Shown piece by piece: positions 11,576 to 24,391 of a DNA stretch of 64,000 nt (within the stretch, counting starts at the first letter, position 1; each line of letters opens with the position of its first letter). The DNA lies in assembly GCA_951812925.1 (NCBI GenBank), contig OX638369.1, positions 55,688,373 to 55,752,372 of the forward strand, given 5' to 3'. The notes under the pieces were generated by a model that saw only the letters and a list, made by a program, of their open reading frames with translations, was not told the DNA's origin and ran no database searches. A program made the position numbers and the translations under genes. The DNA is from Calliopum simillimum (taxonomy: Eukaryota; Arthropoda; Insecta; Diptera; Lauxaniidae).

Positions 11576-14500
11576 TATATATAAACAATTCAATGTACAA
11601 TTTCCATATTAGAAGTAGTGTGTAGTGCTATAATCGGAAAACATGTTTTTTTTTTTTGCATACATACCATTTTTAGCCAGCCCTTTTCTAAAAAAACTAT
11701 TTTTCTCCCAATAACATTCTCTGTTTTCAGCATTATGTTTGATGAATGGATTAGACACTTCATAAAAAAAAACTTAAATTTATTTACCAAACCCCTATCA
11801 AAATGCGATAAAAAATTAAACTGTAATATAAAACACTTTCAAATGCACAATTTGCTTACAATTTTATTTAAAAAACACTACACTTTTCTTAACCCAACAT
11901 GGAAAATCCCACTGCAACATTTAAGACCACATTTAACAAAAAAAAGTTCAGCAACAAAAACAACCAAACGAATGGAAGAAGTTGGGCAAATATCAAAGGA
12001 TTTTGTATGGAATACATGAAGCTGATTCAGTTGCTATCTGTGTGTAAAAATATAAAATAAAAACAACTCTGAATAATATCGTAAAAATACAAATTCTATA
12101 AAATCATATGAGTTTTTTCCTACTACGAATCCTTTGCTGATGTGAGAAAAACAATCCCCAAAGGATACGCAAATAAGAGGAGATGAAAAAACAGAAAACC
12201 TGAACATTTTTTATTTACCCACAAAACAACAACTGAAAAAGGATAAACACAAATTGTTGTACGCAACAAACAACAAAAATTTCCAAGTGAACCAAAATGA
12301 ACCAAAGTCAAGAGGATTTTGTATCGGAGACCGAGCAGCAGCAGCCATAGTATGTGTAGGAGTCGTAGTAGCAGTAGTAGTAAAATAAACCATTTTTTAT
12401 ATGCAAATCTAGCACAGTCGTCGTCGTGTTGGTCATAAAGAAAAAAAGTGTTGTTGCTGTTCCGTGTTTACCTTTTCAGCAACGAACGCAAAGCAATGAA
12501 GAGGATAAACTAAACAAAAATATCGGATACGTACGTTCGAATCCTACTACTTGATGCATCCTTTTATGTAGGTACTACGTGTATACGAGTGTACGCTTCT
12601 TCTTGTATTGGTTTGGCCTTAGCTACTGTTTTAAATTACAGTGCGGGTAGTTTGGTTGTCCCCTGCATTTTCCTCCCCTTACTGCCCCTCAATATTCTTA
12701 AACAGTCCACTGTTCAGTTTTCAGAAAATCGAAGAAATTCACTTGAAACTGTGATGTTACTACTTTCTTTATTGCAGTTTTCCGAGTATTTTCTTTTTGG
12801 GATTGGTAGGAGAGTGGGGGAAACAAGTATTTTGGCAATAGAATTTTCTTCAACTGCTACTGGCATGTCAATGGTTAGTATCATCAAAATACTTCGATTG
12901 TCTGTCATGTTATGTTCTGTGTGGTATGTGAACGAGTATGTATGTTAGTAATCGTAGCAGTGTTGGTATTTGAAAATAAATGGCAATGGCAACATTGTAC
13001 ATATCCTTCTGATTTGGTCGTTTTGCCTTTGGGGTATGCATTGCCGTAAGCCAAAAATCAAGAAAATTACTCTGGATTTAAGTGCCTAAATGCTTGATGC
13101 GTGTTAGTGTCTGTCTCTCTGTTGCCTTTTTTGTAAATGTGGGTTTCTTTTTTTGGAAATCATTTAAAATGGGATTTGCATAGTTACTATTTTTTATCAT
13201 TCGATTCACATTACAATTTATAAAATAGTAGGAAAAAAAAGGGTTTATTATTGTAATTGGTATTAAATTCATTTATTTGTATTAAGATTTATGTGAAATT
13301 TATACCAATAGCCTTAATTGTAGGAAGTTAGTTTATTTTTAGAAAAACAATTTATTTGCTGCCTACGATTTCCTCTTATTTAGATGGATAATAAGGATAT
13401 TCTATTTGTTGTAGTATTTTTCAATAATATTGAATACGAATTTAATTAAATGTTTTAGAAAATAAAATACATAACTTATTGTTTTATTGGCTTATTGTTT
13501 AGCACAATGATATTGATGCCATTTACGAAAATTATGGTTCATTCACATCATGACATATATGTCAAAGCACGATGACATACTACGCCATTTGCAAAAGGTA
13601 TGGCACATTCACATCATTATATTATTTTTGCAAGCACCGAATGAATTTGCTTGACTTTTTTTTTCGTAGAAATATTGGGAAGACAGGCAGTGCACAGCAG
13701 AAAAATTGTTTCAAAAGTGGACGTAATGCCGCCCCTTACGGAAAAACAGCTTTGAGACCAGCTCCATGCCTTAAAAGTTAATATTTTTATACAATTTTTT
13801 TTATTTTTAAATTAGTCTTCATTCAATTCTCGACAACATAGGATTTCCAGAATAAATATTCCGTCTTTTGTTTACACAGTCCTACAATGGTTGACCTCTC
13901 TTAATTTTAAAATGCTATTTCTATAGATTTAATTGTGCTGACTATGAGAAAAATAGTGAAAAAATTTCATCATGTCACAATTTTCAGTAATTTAAGTTTT
14001 ACTTAAGTGATTTTGTTGTATATACTCACAAGACTATCACGCCTATACTACTACTTAAACTAATAAGCCAACAAGGGTAACTCATTTGAAACGACGGGAC
14101 TTTTTGATGCTGAGTCCAAATACGGATATAAAATTGCTCTACCACGTCAGAGTTTTTACAAATTTTAATATAACTGTGCAAAACACAGGATTTATTTTTA
14201 TTTTTGAGGTTATAAAAATTGGAATATCTCAAAATCCAGACGTGATGGAAATAAACCAAGTTCGTATTCGTAAATAGGAGGTCCCAGACAACCATAAACG
14301 GCTTGAAAAATCAAGAGCGGAAAAAAAGTGACAAATTTGTAGGCCTGTGTAATTACAAAAAGCCAATTTCTAGAAAAAAGTCATGAATAGTTTCTGAAAG
14401 AATTTTTATTTTTTACCAAAACAGCCAGGCTAAAGTAAGCCCCTATGCTAGTTTTTTTCTCGATTACTTGATTTTTTACTTAACTTGGTATCCAAAACTA

Positions 14501-15090
14501 AAAATCAATATTAATAATTAAGAATAAAATAGTAATAAGTTGAGCCAAGAAAAAGGTTTTTTATGAGAGAAGAATCCGAGTAAGTTTTCATTTCATTCAG
14601 GACCATCACATGGATATATCATTTAGAAGTCGTTGATAACACGTCACGTCTTTGACCTAATGTTGATGACATATAGACTTTGTGTCACTCATGTCCGTTG
14701 CAGGATGACAATGTCATTAACGAGAACTTGGTCACTTGTATAGAATTGTCATCAAAGACTTATATGGGAACGTCCCTAAATGTGATCACCGCCGTAGCAT
14801 TATTGTTAGTGACTCATAATGATTCTTTCATGACATTCGCTACGCGGGGATATTTATGTTTGCTTCAGATCGTCGTTGTATGACCTCTTGAAAGCCAAAT
14901 TTTAAAGGTCGAATTTCGGGCATAAGGCGAATTCAAGTGAGTAAAAACTGTTATTTCTAGCACAAATTTCGACGGATTGTTTCTCTAAAGAGCATGTACG
15001 AAAGCTATTGACTTTTTTTATTAATATTTTAGCTATGTGTGTGTGTGTACGTTTTAACATGATAACGCCCGCTAGCCAACTAACTTCGAA
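11576..15090. other. Long stretch with no supported gene
   Basis: Only short ORFs without recognisable similarity. Items seen: a 12-T run at 11646, a GCAGCAGCAG/GTAGTAGCAGTAG simple tract near 12340-12380, and GATGACATA-type short repeats at 13540-13620 and 14660-14760. A fragment at 14100-14280 (GAGTCCAAATACGGATATAAAATTGCTC, AATATCTCAAAATCCAGACG) is related to the 37-39 kb palindrome family. Base composition does not rise as expected for exons. Confidence 0.45.
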
Positions 15091-15545
15091 GAAAAACTAG
15101 TAAGGGTGTTACCTTTGGCCTGGCCAAAAATTTAATACCCTACACAGAAGCATTTTTAAAATTTTGCTTGTAGGGTAGGTTTCATGTCTTCTTTTCTGAA
15201 TTCACGTAGTTTTTGCTCAGACCGTTCGCCAACTATTTGTAGTATTTGTGCGAAATTTGGTTGCATAACCTCAAGTAACGTTTTCTTTAGAGCATTTCGA
15301 AAACTTTAATCGTATGGGAGGTTCCACGCATGTCTGAGAAAAATTTATTTGAATTATCTCAAAAAATTTAGTATAGCATTTTGAAATTTTTGCTCATATA
15401 GAAAGTGCCACGCCCCCATTGTCCAAGCTTACCGAATTTTTTCAGAGCTTGCATTTGATGTGTGATGTGATTTGTCTAAGTGAAATTTGGTTGGATTCTC
15501 TCAAAAAACGCCTTCGATATAACATTTTGAAAGCTTTATTTGTAG

Positions 15546-16370
15546 AGTCTGTCTATTCGGAGGAACGTGCGTAGGCGAAAGCTCAAGTAGCGTACGCGAA
15601 ATCCAGTGAAGTTCTTTCCCACGAGGCTGCTTCGATACGCATGATTAATTTAGCGTGCGCGAAATTCGAAATTCGCGAAAGTAGGGGAAAGTGGGCGGCC
15701 TGTGGCCGAAGCTCAGGATTTAAAACTCCCTCGCGGACCAGTCTATAATACATATATCCAACACATAGTTTCAGTGCTGGATTACCCATTAGGCCGGACT
15801 AGGCCATGGCCTAGGGCCCCCGACGAGCAGGGGCCCCCACGAAAATCTGAGAGCTAAAATATTTAATCGGCTGATTAAGAGCTAGCTCACAAAATTTGAC
15901 AAATGTAAAACCAAGCATGCTTTGAAAAAAAAAAAATTTAAATATAAAAATTGAAAATTCGAGGGACGTAATGACAACAACAAATCAATGACAAAGTTAG
16001 AATTCCCAATGCGCGACGAAAGCAACGAAAAAGGCTTCAACGCACTTGAGTTCAAGTTACATGAAATTGTTGTTGTTGTTTTTAATGATATGAATAAGCT
16101 GTTTAAATTCCATAAATGCATAAATACAGATTAACTTTACAATTATTAAACAAAGAGGTCCCCAAAATTTAAATGGCCTAGGGCCCCCGTTGGCTTCATC
16201 CGGCACTGCATAGTACGCAACATTTTTTAGCGAACGCAACATTTTTTATCGTGCGCTGCAACACTAAATTAATCATGCGTAATCAAGCTCCCCGGGGGAA
16301 AGAACTTCACTGTATTTCGCGTACGCTACTTGAGCTTTCGCGTACGCGCGTCCCCCGAATAGCCAGTCCC
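15546..16370. mobile_element. Non-autonomous element with ~115-bp terminal inverted repeats
   Basis: Left arm 15546-15660 and right arm 16258-16370 share GGCTATTCGGGGG-type ends, GCGAAAGCTCAAGTAGCGTA and CATGATTAATTTAG in inverted orientation. The centre contains GCTCAGGATTTAAAACTCCC and AGTCTATAATACATATATCC. The latter segment is homologous to the arms of the 54.0/56.4 kb foldback. A hAT MITE is inserted in the centre. The class is unknown. Confidence 0.7.
15772..16208. mobile_element. hAT-type MITE nested inside a long-TIR element
   Basis: Termini CAGTGCTGGATTACCC and, inverted, CAGTGCCGGATGAAGCC. Flanks CATAGTTT (15764-15771) and CATAGTAC (16209-16216) look like a partly decayed 8-bp target duplication. 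Subterminal GGCCTAGGGCCCCCG occurs inverted at both ends. CAGTG termini plus an 8-bp duplication are typical of hAT elements. No coding capacity remains. Confidence 0.75.
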
Positions 16371-16439
16371 CTATTTATGTGGGAGGTGTCACGCCCACTC
16401 GTTCGAGTTTACCTAGTTTTTGTTCAGAGATTGCATTTA

Positions 16440-17455
16440 CTATACTATTGTCGTTCCAGTGGGGTGTTCGGTTGCGTTTTGATCTGCTCCTGCATTGGAG
16501 GTCAAAAACTATTGAAAAGGAGAAAACTAAGTGGTGCTCTGAAGTTGGTTACCTGGCTGAGTATTGGTGTGGTCGGGGTATCCTTGATGTTTTGAAACAT
16601 GGAAGTCTTTTCTTTTAAATGATTTTCTGCCATTTTCCTGACTTTCGGGAGATTTGGTTCGCGATTTTCCATTGGATCCACGTAAAAAGAGTTAGCAAAA
16701 AATTTTGACAAGTAAAACTAAACAGCTGATTCGTTCTTTTTTTGCCATATGTACTGTTTGTGGCAAAACACTGTTGCACTGTACGAACAAAAAGCTGCAA
16801 GTAGATTTTCCTACGCCGGTACTGCACTGCCATTTTTTTGTCGCATGATTTATGGACGGTGAAGATTATGCCGAATGTGATAGATGTGATTCTCTCTTTT
16901 ATTTGAAATGTTGTAATGTGACTAATTATCGTACGCAAATGTTGCCAAGTCCTTAGTTGAACCACATTTAACTTATTGTGCGTCAATTTTGTATTTGTCA
17001 AACACATCGAACATAATTCGTCTACAGAGCCTACAAAACAAATGTATGAGACAAGTGTTAAGAGTGGACAATTTATCAAGTTGTAACATAATGCTAAATA
17101 CTTTAAACCTTTTAAGTGTCAACCAAATTATTGTATTTCGAACACTCATATTTATATTTAAAATAATTAGGGGACTTGTTGACTAATAAAAATATTTTTA
17201 ACTACCGATTGCATAACAGAACACTTAGAAGTACAAATAAAATCAGCTTAACAGACGCAACTAAGGCGTGTAGCCAAAATTCATTATTTTATAAGGGAAT
17301 CAAATTATTTAATTCACTCCCAATCTAAATAAAAAATCAAGAAACTGTCAATCAATTTCAAAACTGTTAAAAATATATATAAAACATAAATTCTAAGACA
17401 ATAATGTAAATGCTATTGAATGGATTAATCTAAATAAATTACCTTTTAATTAATT
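16440..17455 (+). mobile_element. Internally deleted CR1/L2-like LINE
   Basis: The insertion boundaries are inferred from comparison with uninterrupted F1 copies. Near 16750-16920 one frame gives CTVCGKTLLHC and, after a stop, ECDRCDSLFYLKCCNVTN, cysteine spacing like a PHD-type zinc finger of LINE ORF1 proteins. Directly after it comes KSLVEPHLTYCASILYL...RLQSLQNKCMRQVLR, the C-terminal part of a CR1/L2-type ORF2. The 3' end is AATTAATTACTTA. Most of ORF2 is missing. Confidence 0.65.
16940..17370 (+). pseudogene. C-terminal remnant of LINE ORF2
   Basis: Frame 1 runs to GLVD and stop at about 17184. Then, one frame over, NYRLHNRTLRSTNKISL and LFYKGIKLFNSLP follow, the usual end of CR1/L2-type ORF2 proteins. 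At least one frameshift and two stops, so non-functional. The long minus-strand ORF over the same bases (17079-16615) is a shadow. Confidence 0.7.
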
Positions 17456-17765
17456 ACTTAGTGTCTGGGTGCAGTTTGGTTAGATAACGCTTTCAGTATA
17501 GCATTTTGAAACTTTTAATTATATAGGAGGTATGGGCGGTAGGCGTTTCCGTTCACCGATTTTGCTCATTTTAAGTCCCTCGAGCTAACTTTTACAACAA
17601 AGGCAGTGTACCAAATTTCATCGAATTATCTTGCTTAGTTTTCCCGTAAAAAATATTTCCACAGGCGGACAGCCTGCCAGCCAGACAGACGGACAAGGCT
17701 ATATCGACTCAGGAGGTAACGCTGATCAAGAATGTATATACCCTGGGTATAGGGTATAAAAATAT

Positions 17766-18797
17766 GCCAGACTAGATTCCTAAAATTTTTTCGGTCTACA
17801 GTATCTGTGCGTCTCTTATATCTTGTGTTGTACTGAAGCATAAATTTCAACTAGTTCCGTTACTTGCAGAGGGCAAACTTTTCACATTGAAGCAAAAATA
17901 AAGAAAATTAACCCTTATAAAAGATTTCGGCTGAATATATAATAACCAACAGTTTCGTCGTTTCAGAGGTATGCTCGGAAAACAGTCCTAAAAGACTGAT
18001 TGTTGGCATGTATACCCTCATTGAGGCCCAGGACAGCCTCGAAGTTGAAGTTTTGAGCCAAGCCAGTTCATAAAAAACTCTTTGTTACAGGAGATTCTTC
18101 TAAAATAAATGTTATTCGTTTTCCCATTAACTCAATGAAGTGCCGCACAATCAAATGTACTTCACCTTTCTGAAGAATGCTTTGCTATAGATACAAATAA
18201 CCTTGTAATTTTGATGGACACTAAAATGTAGCATAAATTTTCTTTTACCTTTTGAATATAAAGAAGATTATGGTATCTAACTCAGTGCGCACAGTGCGGC
18301 AAAGTCTAAATATCCTGGCCTTTTGGCCTTTTTGTCAAAAAAAAACTTTAATTCCGGGAAATTTAAGCAAGATATTTTGAAAAACAGCTGTCCAGGATAT
18401 CATTAATCGAGCAAATAAAATAGTTTTCACACATACTTTAAAGTGTACAAACGACAAAATATAGAAAACTGCTTGATATCGAAAATTGTTATTAAAGTTA
18501 TGCCAAATGCAAATCGTTGGACAAGTTTTGTTTACAGTTGTAAATATTTTTCGGCTATAACCCTTTAACTCTGTTCTTTTCTGAATAATTTGATGCATCA
18601 CTAACTTTCAAAAAAGAAAAAATTAAGAGTAGAAGTGGCGTATTTCTAAGAAATTTAAAATTTCTATCAACTATATTATAAGCAAAGCGCCAAAAAAAAA
18701 GTTCCTTTTGGTCCCAGCAATTTTTTGACATGATTTGATAGTTTGAAGTATTGTTTGAAAATAAATTATTTTCTTGACAAAAATTGGTTGCTCTACA
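17766..18797. other. Non-coding stretch
   Basis: AT-rich, with no exon signals or recognised repeat. Short ORFs on both strands only. Confidence 0.4.
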
Positions 18798-19517
18798 TTG
18801 GACCGGGTCGATTTTGTATCAAGCAAAATAAAATCATACCGAAACCGACTCAAAAGTTAGAGGAACTCTTAAGAACAATATCTGCATAATTTTTTTTTTT
18901 TTTATTATTTTTTCATTCTGGGAAAAACCAATGGAGCACTTTGACTCTACTGAGGGCCTATTTTAGCTAAAAAAAAACAAGTTTTTTGGTCATAACTTTT
19001 TTTCATAACAAAATGGATACCCAAGAAATAAAAAACGATTTTTTATTCAAAAGTGAGGCATCTAACGGAAAAAGTGTGCATAGCAAAAAATGCTTAGAAT
19101 TATTCAAAGAATAGGTGTGAATTTCTTCAGAATTTTTGGAATTTTATAGTTTTGAAAAAATATAAAATAGCTCAAAGAATTATGAAAAAATTCACACGTG
19201 TTTTTTGGATAATTTCAAGCATTTTTTCCTTAGACACTTTTTTCGTAAGTTCCCTTGCTTTTGAGTAAAAAATCGTTTTTCCCGACCTCGTTATTAAAAA
19301 ACATAAAAAATTCAATTTTTGGAACCCAATATTTTCTATTTTTAAACGCCAAAATTTTTGTAATAACATAATCTTTATTTCTAAAGCACTTTTGGTTACC
19401 CCATTATAATGAAAAAAATCAGAATCATTGGTTTTTCTCAGAATGAAAAAAAAATGATGAAGAGTCTCTCCAACTTTTGAGTCGGTTTCGGGATGAATCT
19501 AAATTTCGACCAGGTCA
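18798..19517. repeat. Foldback repeat with ~350-bp arms
   Basis: GACCGGGTCGATTTTGTATC (18800) and ACCGAAACCGACTCAAAAGTT pair with AACTTTTGAGTCGGTTTCGG and ATTTCGACCAGGTC near 19473-19513. Inner parts pair around a tip near 19150 (AATTCACACGTGTTTTTTGG against GAATAGGTGTGAATT). The inner arms share CACTTTTTTCGTAAG and related words with the foldbacks at 6.2-7.0 and 43.5 kb, so this is one family. Confidence 0.65.
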
Positions 19518-19549
19518 ACTGTACATGAGACCACGCCCGTTTTTCGTGA

Positions 19550-21355
19550 AAATCGTTACTTACTTTTATGCTCTTATCTTCTCTTCTTATGCGAGATAAA
19601 ATTGTATGTATGTTTATTTATATTTTTATATATTTATAAATATATTTTCTCGAGAACGGATGCAGCGATTTCAATGAAACTTTATCAAAGGATGCACTCT
19701 AGCATAAAATGGAGAATTAACAAGGTTTCAACTTTATAGCTGCCCACTAGGGGGCGTGGCACCGCCCTAAAGTTTAAACTTCATCTAGTCATAACTTCCA
19801 AACCATTGAAGGTATTTTGATGAAATTTAATACACATCTACTTACTGTCAATGTCTTCTAACGGACAGAAAGTGGGCGGAATCGAAGAAGTGCCACGCCC
19901 ACTTTTTAGCCATTGAAAATTTTGATTTAATATTACTCGAAAACGACTCCAACAATTTTGATGATAATTTAGGAGATGTTACCTCTGCAAACAAGGATTA
20001 ATATGAAATGTGCCGTTATATTGGGAAAACTCGTTGAAGGGCGTGGCACCACCCACAAAATTATAATTCGGTATAAAAAGAAAACCAATAAAGTAATCAG
20101 TCTGAAATTTACTGTGGGGAGCCTACTTGCTATAAGCCATCTCTGATCTGAAAGTGGGTGAAATATCGCCGTTGTGCGTGGAACCTCCCATACAAGTAAA
20201 ATATGTAAAATGCTATATCTCGCAAATGTTCCTAGATATTTTAATGAAATTTGGTATGTAGGTACTGCTTATCAATTCCTTTTAATAACCGAAAAGTGGG
20301 CGGTATCGAAGAAGTGCCACGCCCTCTTTTTAACCATTGAAAATTTAAATTCAGTATTACTCGAAAACGACTCCAACAATTTTAATGATAATTTAGGAGA
20401 TGTTACCACTGCAAACAAGGATAAATATGTGATATAACGTTATATTAGGAAAATACGTTGAAGGGCGTGGCACCGCCCACAAAATATATAATACGCTATA
20501 AAAAGAAAACTACTAAAGCAATCTTTTTGAATTTAACTGCAGGGAGTCTACTTGCTATTAGGCACCTATGACCTGAAAGTGGGTAAAATATCGCCGGTGT
20601 GCGTGGAACCTCCCATACAAGTAAAACACATTAAATGCTATTTCTCACAAATGGTACAACATATTTTGATGAAATTTAGTATGCGGATCTGTATCATGAG
20701 TATCTAAATCATAACGAAAAGTAGGCTTTGTTCAATAATTGCCACGCCCAATTTTTATCAAAAGAATAATTTTGGTTAATAACTCAGGTACAAAAGAAAC
20801 AATGGAATGAACTTTTTAATTCTTATATTTAATTCTTCAATTCTTATGTCCTTTTTGACGCTGAATCCGTCTCCATTGCAGAACTTTCATTACACCTGCA
20901 GGATTTTGAAATATCCTTGCTTGAATTTGAAGAAAACGCTGTACAGCATAGCTACAAGAAAAGGTAAAATTCTTTTTTATTAATAGCATCGAATAGCCAC
21001 AATCTTCCTTATCAAAATATCGTTTCGGATTTTTACAATAGGACTCTTATAAGATATTTCAGCTCCCATACAAATGACGAAATATTTTGAGTTTGTGGTA
21101 TGTCCCATTTATTTATTTTAGGGCATTCTATTTCACCAAAAAAAAATTTGAGTTTTTTAAATTTTTCTATACCATTCGATATTTTCCGAGTTTTTTATTA
21201 TTATTATTCTCATCGGTTTATTTATCATTTTGAAAGCATGATCATTAGAGGTGAAAAGGTATAAGTTTCATAACAAAAAATAGCAATGAATAAAAACATC
21301 GACTAAAATAATAAAATCAGATTGTTGACCGAGCAGGGGTCGGTCTCCAGGTACT
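19550..21355 (-). repeat. Interspersed repeat F2 with internal ~422-bp tandem units, copy 1 (inverted)
   Basis: On the minus strand it starts at GTACCTGGAGACCGACCCC (21355) and proceeds through TTATTTTAGTCGATGTTTTTAT. It then enters tandem units marked by GGGCGTGGCACTTCTTC-type sequence at about 20312 and 19890 (422-bp spacing), with GGGCGGTGCCACGCC and TATGGGAGGTTCCACGC words inside each unit. Copies also occur at 36.9-39.8 and 51.85-53.4 kb. A fragment of the 37-39 kb palindrome vocabulary lies at 20865-20930. Confidence 0.7.
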
Positions 21356-21526
21356 TTCACTTAACTTAAACAATATCTGATGAAAAATGTAAGAGTTATG
21401 ATCAAAATTCATTTCAAGTCATAAGGGAAGTGCGGGTACTTGATTTTTGACCACGTCCATTTTTGTGATTATTATTAGTTTTTTGTAAGTGTTCGTCGGC
21501 CAATTTCGCCCAAATTCACATATATA

Positions 21527-22247
21527 CGTGGGCTGCTATACAAGTTTATATTTCTGGCCTAGGCAACACTAATGTCAATAGCTAAAATATGGCAATACCA
21601 TAATAAAGTTTGACATTTTTTAGCATAAACGTACTCACAACGTTTTGATGTACAAGTGCTATTTGTTTTGTTTACAGTGAGTTAAGAAAATTAATTTTTC
21701 CATTGAAAATTTAAGCGATTGATAAATTATAGGGTTTCCAACGAGAAGAAAAGTTTTTTACAACTTAAGTTCATGCAAAATCGAATGTATTGCAGTGGAA
21801 CTAATGCCCAAGGATGCCTCTATCTCACGGTATGTCACATGACGATCTTGCATTATCAGTTCACACACGGCATCAATGTTCTCTGGCACAACGGCCGTTT
21901 TTGGATGACCTTCACGGAATTCTTCTTTGAGCGAGCGTCGGCCACGATTGAATTCATTAAACCAGTTTTTCACAGTGCTATAAGATGGTGCTTCATTGCT
22001 ATACAAAGATTTAAGTTCATCGATGCACTCTTGTCGTGATAATCCACGTCGAAAGTTGTGAAAAATGATCGCACGAAAATGTTCACGAGTTAATTCCATT
22101 TTTTTGCCAAACAACACAAGTGATGGTCGTACGTCAAATCGTTTTGAGTACGTTTATGCAAAAAATGTCAAACTTTATTATGGTGTTGCCAGATTTTAGC
22201 TATTGACATTAGTGTTGCCTAGGCCAGAAATATATAAAGCAGCCACG
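21527..22247 (-). mobile_element. Non-autonomous mariner deletion derivative, copy 2
   Basis: 721 bp with TA on both flanks and the same long TIRs and the same internal deletion junction as copy 1 (5333-6073). The match by eye is well above 90 %, with small indels. The shared junction implies both descend from one already deleted progenitor. Confidence 0.88.
21758..22117 (-). pseudogene. Truncated, frameshifted mariner transposase N terminus
   Basis: The open frame has 119 residues; MELTREHFRAIIFHNFRRGL starts at 22099. The helix-turn-helix part is intact and closer to a functional sequence than copy 1 (KNWFNEFNRGRRSLKEEFRE). After ILHE a small indel shifts the frame and ends the protein. 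The catalytic domain is absent, as in copy 1. Confidence 0.82.
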
Positions 22248-22249
22248 TA

Positions 22250-23840
22250 TTTTGATAAAGAATTTTGAGGAACTACGTCCGCTTTGTTTCAAAATTCTAG
22301 AGTTATTTATTCGACTTTTGGCCATAAAATTGAGATTTTGCCGCACTGTGCAGCAGTGGGCTTTTATAACGAAAATCCATACCAGAGAAATATGTCGTGA
22401 ATATGTATTTCTTTTTATAACAACTTGTCTTCAAACATCTTGCAAATATCAATCAAAAAAAAAGTTAAGTTGTCAAACCATAAGCAAATCTGAATTTAAG
22501 CATCCATCATATGTATAAAATCTCAATTTGATCCCCTTGACAAAAGTAGGTATCGTATTTTAATGTACAAGGTCATGTTAAAATTTTAGTTGACATATGT
22601 CAAGATTATGAACCAACACAATCGACGAATGTCGTTGTTGACAAAAACTTTTTTTTTTTTTTAAATTCCATGCCACCAGTGCATACTTTTCGTATTAAAT
22701 GTAAATTAGTTGTGAAAAAAGGGGTTCAAAGTTCTTATTCTCATACGCCAATTAACTTTAATCCCTCAGCAACATTTTCACATGTTGTTAGCAAGATATT
22801 CGCCAACATGTTGGATGGTTAGTTGTTTTTCGCACATAAAATTCAACAGTGATTTGTTGTTGTTTTGGAGTTTTTTTTTGTTGTCATTAAGCTGACTGTT
22901 GAAATATTCCCCTGTTTTATTAACTCATGTTGAAAATATGTTGACATGTTGTTTATTTAGCAAATTGTTGAGAGGAGCGCAAAAAAACATAGCATATTTT
23001 TCAGAGTAATAAGCTGAAAATTCAAAACCAACTAAATACACCATGAGAGTTTTTTGGAATTTTAGTACTTAAACACAAGAATATTCTTATGTCCTTTGTT
23101 TTTATATTTTTTCCAGTAAAATTCTTTTGTTTTTATTATTATGATTACTATTCCTTTTTGATATGGTAACTTAAGCTGCTTATCATCAAAAATCTTACAA
23201 TGGCCATTTAAACAAGCAATTTGAAGTTTATTTTTATGGCGTATACTTAGAATGTCAGTTTTTCCCATTTCGCACACACACGTTAATGCCCGTATTAGCA
23301 ATATCTATAAGAATAACATGCTCTTTTTTATTTTCGAAATGATAATGTTCTTAATTCTTTTTACGGGTGAATATATTTTGAATGGGAGCTTACACTCATA
23401 TTCATTAAGCATCACTGAATGATAACATAAAACTTTAATGAGTTCTAAGTGAATTGGATAAAGACGAGACTGATATTATCATTTAAGCAAACATTTATGG
23501 ACTTCCATCAAATTTATATTAAATATTCAGTCATTATTTTTTGTATTGAAGATATCAAAGTGTTTGCTGAGAAAGCATATGAGTTTTACGGAGATACTCT
23601 CCGCTGATGGAGGACATTAGATTTGAGATTTTAAGGATTTTAAGTGCGATGTTTTGCATAAATTTTTATTGGCATCGTGGATTGGTTCATGAATAAGGGG
23701 TCTCACCTTTTCCTTTCCTGCATGGCGATATCAGAGATATAGACCTGCATAAGGACGGAATACATCAGTTAAGCCGATCCGATCAGCGAAATCCGAGAAG
23801 ATCAAGTCACGAAAGTCACGAATGGGTGAATTGTAAGCTT
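22250..23840. other. Non-coding stretch
   Basis: AT-rich, no exon signals. Bases 22780-22990 contain repeated CAACATGTTG-like words (CACATGTTGTTAG, CCAACATGTTGG, TTGACATGTTG) without clear periodicity. Confidence 0.4.
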
Positions 23841-24391
23841 AATTACACTGAGAAAACAGTATGATTATATACATCAATATTTTGTAATAATTAACAAATA
23901 ATATATTTGATATAGGCGAATCGAATATTTGATATTGTTTTATTAGCGGCATATTTGAGCAATTTTATTGGTTCAATCGTATATTTGTTAATAATTACCA
24001 AAGATTTGTTTGAATAAAAAGGCCTTAATTATTTTGTATGTAGGCCTTTGTTATTATTAATCTTTTTATTAATTAGGAACTAAAATGACAATATTTCCTT
24101 GGATCACGGCGACATCATAAAATATAATACATGCTATAAATTAAAAAAAAACTTTTATCTGAAGCTGCAAGAAAAAAAAAATTCTGTCTGGGTGGGGATT
24201 GAACTCATACCCCCGGGGCATTTTTTGTTCTAACTCTAACTCTATTTACATTTGTATTGATTGTTATTTTGAATTAATTTTAAAAAAAGTCGAACTAAAA
24301 ATTTAACAAGTATTGATATATGAGTTGTTAAGAAAATAATGTCAGTATATTTTTGAAGTTTTTTAATATCTACTTTTTAAATTTTTTGTAA

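Larger units (their letters stand above)
15095..17765 (+). repeat. Interspersed repeat F1, copy 3, split by nested insertions
   Basis: Head AACTAGTAAGGGTGTTACCTTTGGCCTGGCC at 15096, several GGGAGGT(G)TCACGCC units, and tail ATACCCTGGGTATAGGGTATAA ending near 17760. It is interrupted by a long-TIR element (15546-16370), which itself contains a hAT MITE, and separately by a LINE derivative (about 16440-17455). Comparison with copy 1 shows the F1 sequence resuming on the far side of each insertion. Confidence 0.7.

Noticed and set aside
16615..17079. 154-residue minus-strand ORF
   Set aside because: It lies antisense to the LINE ORF1/ORF2 remnants, which explain the open sequence.
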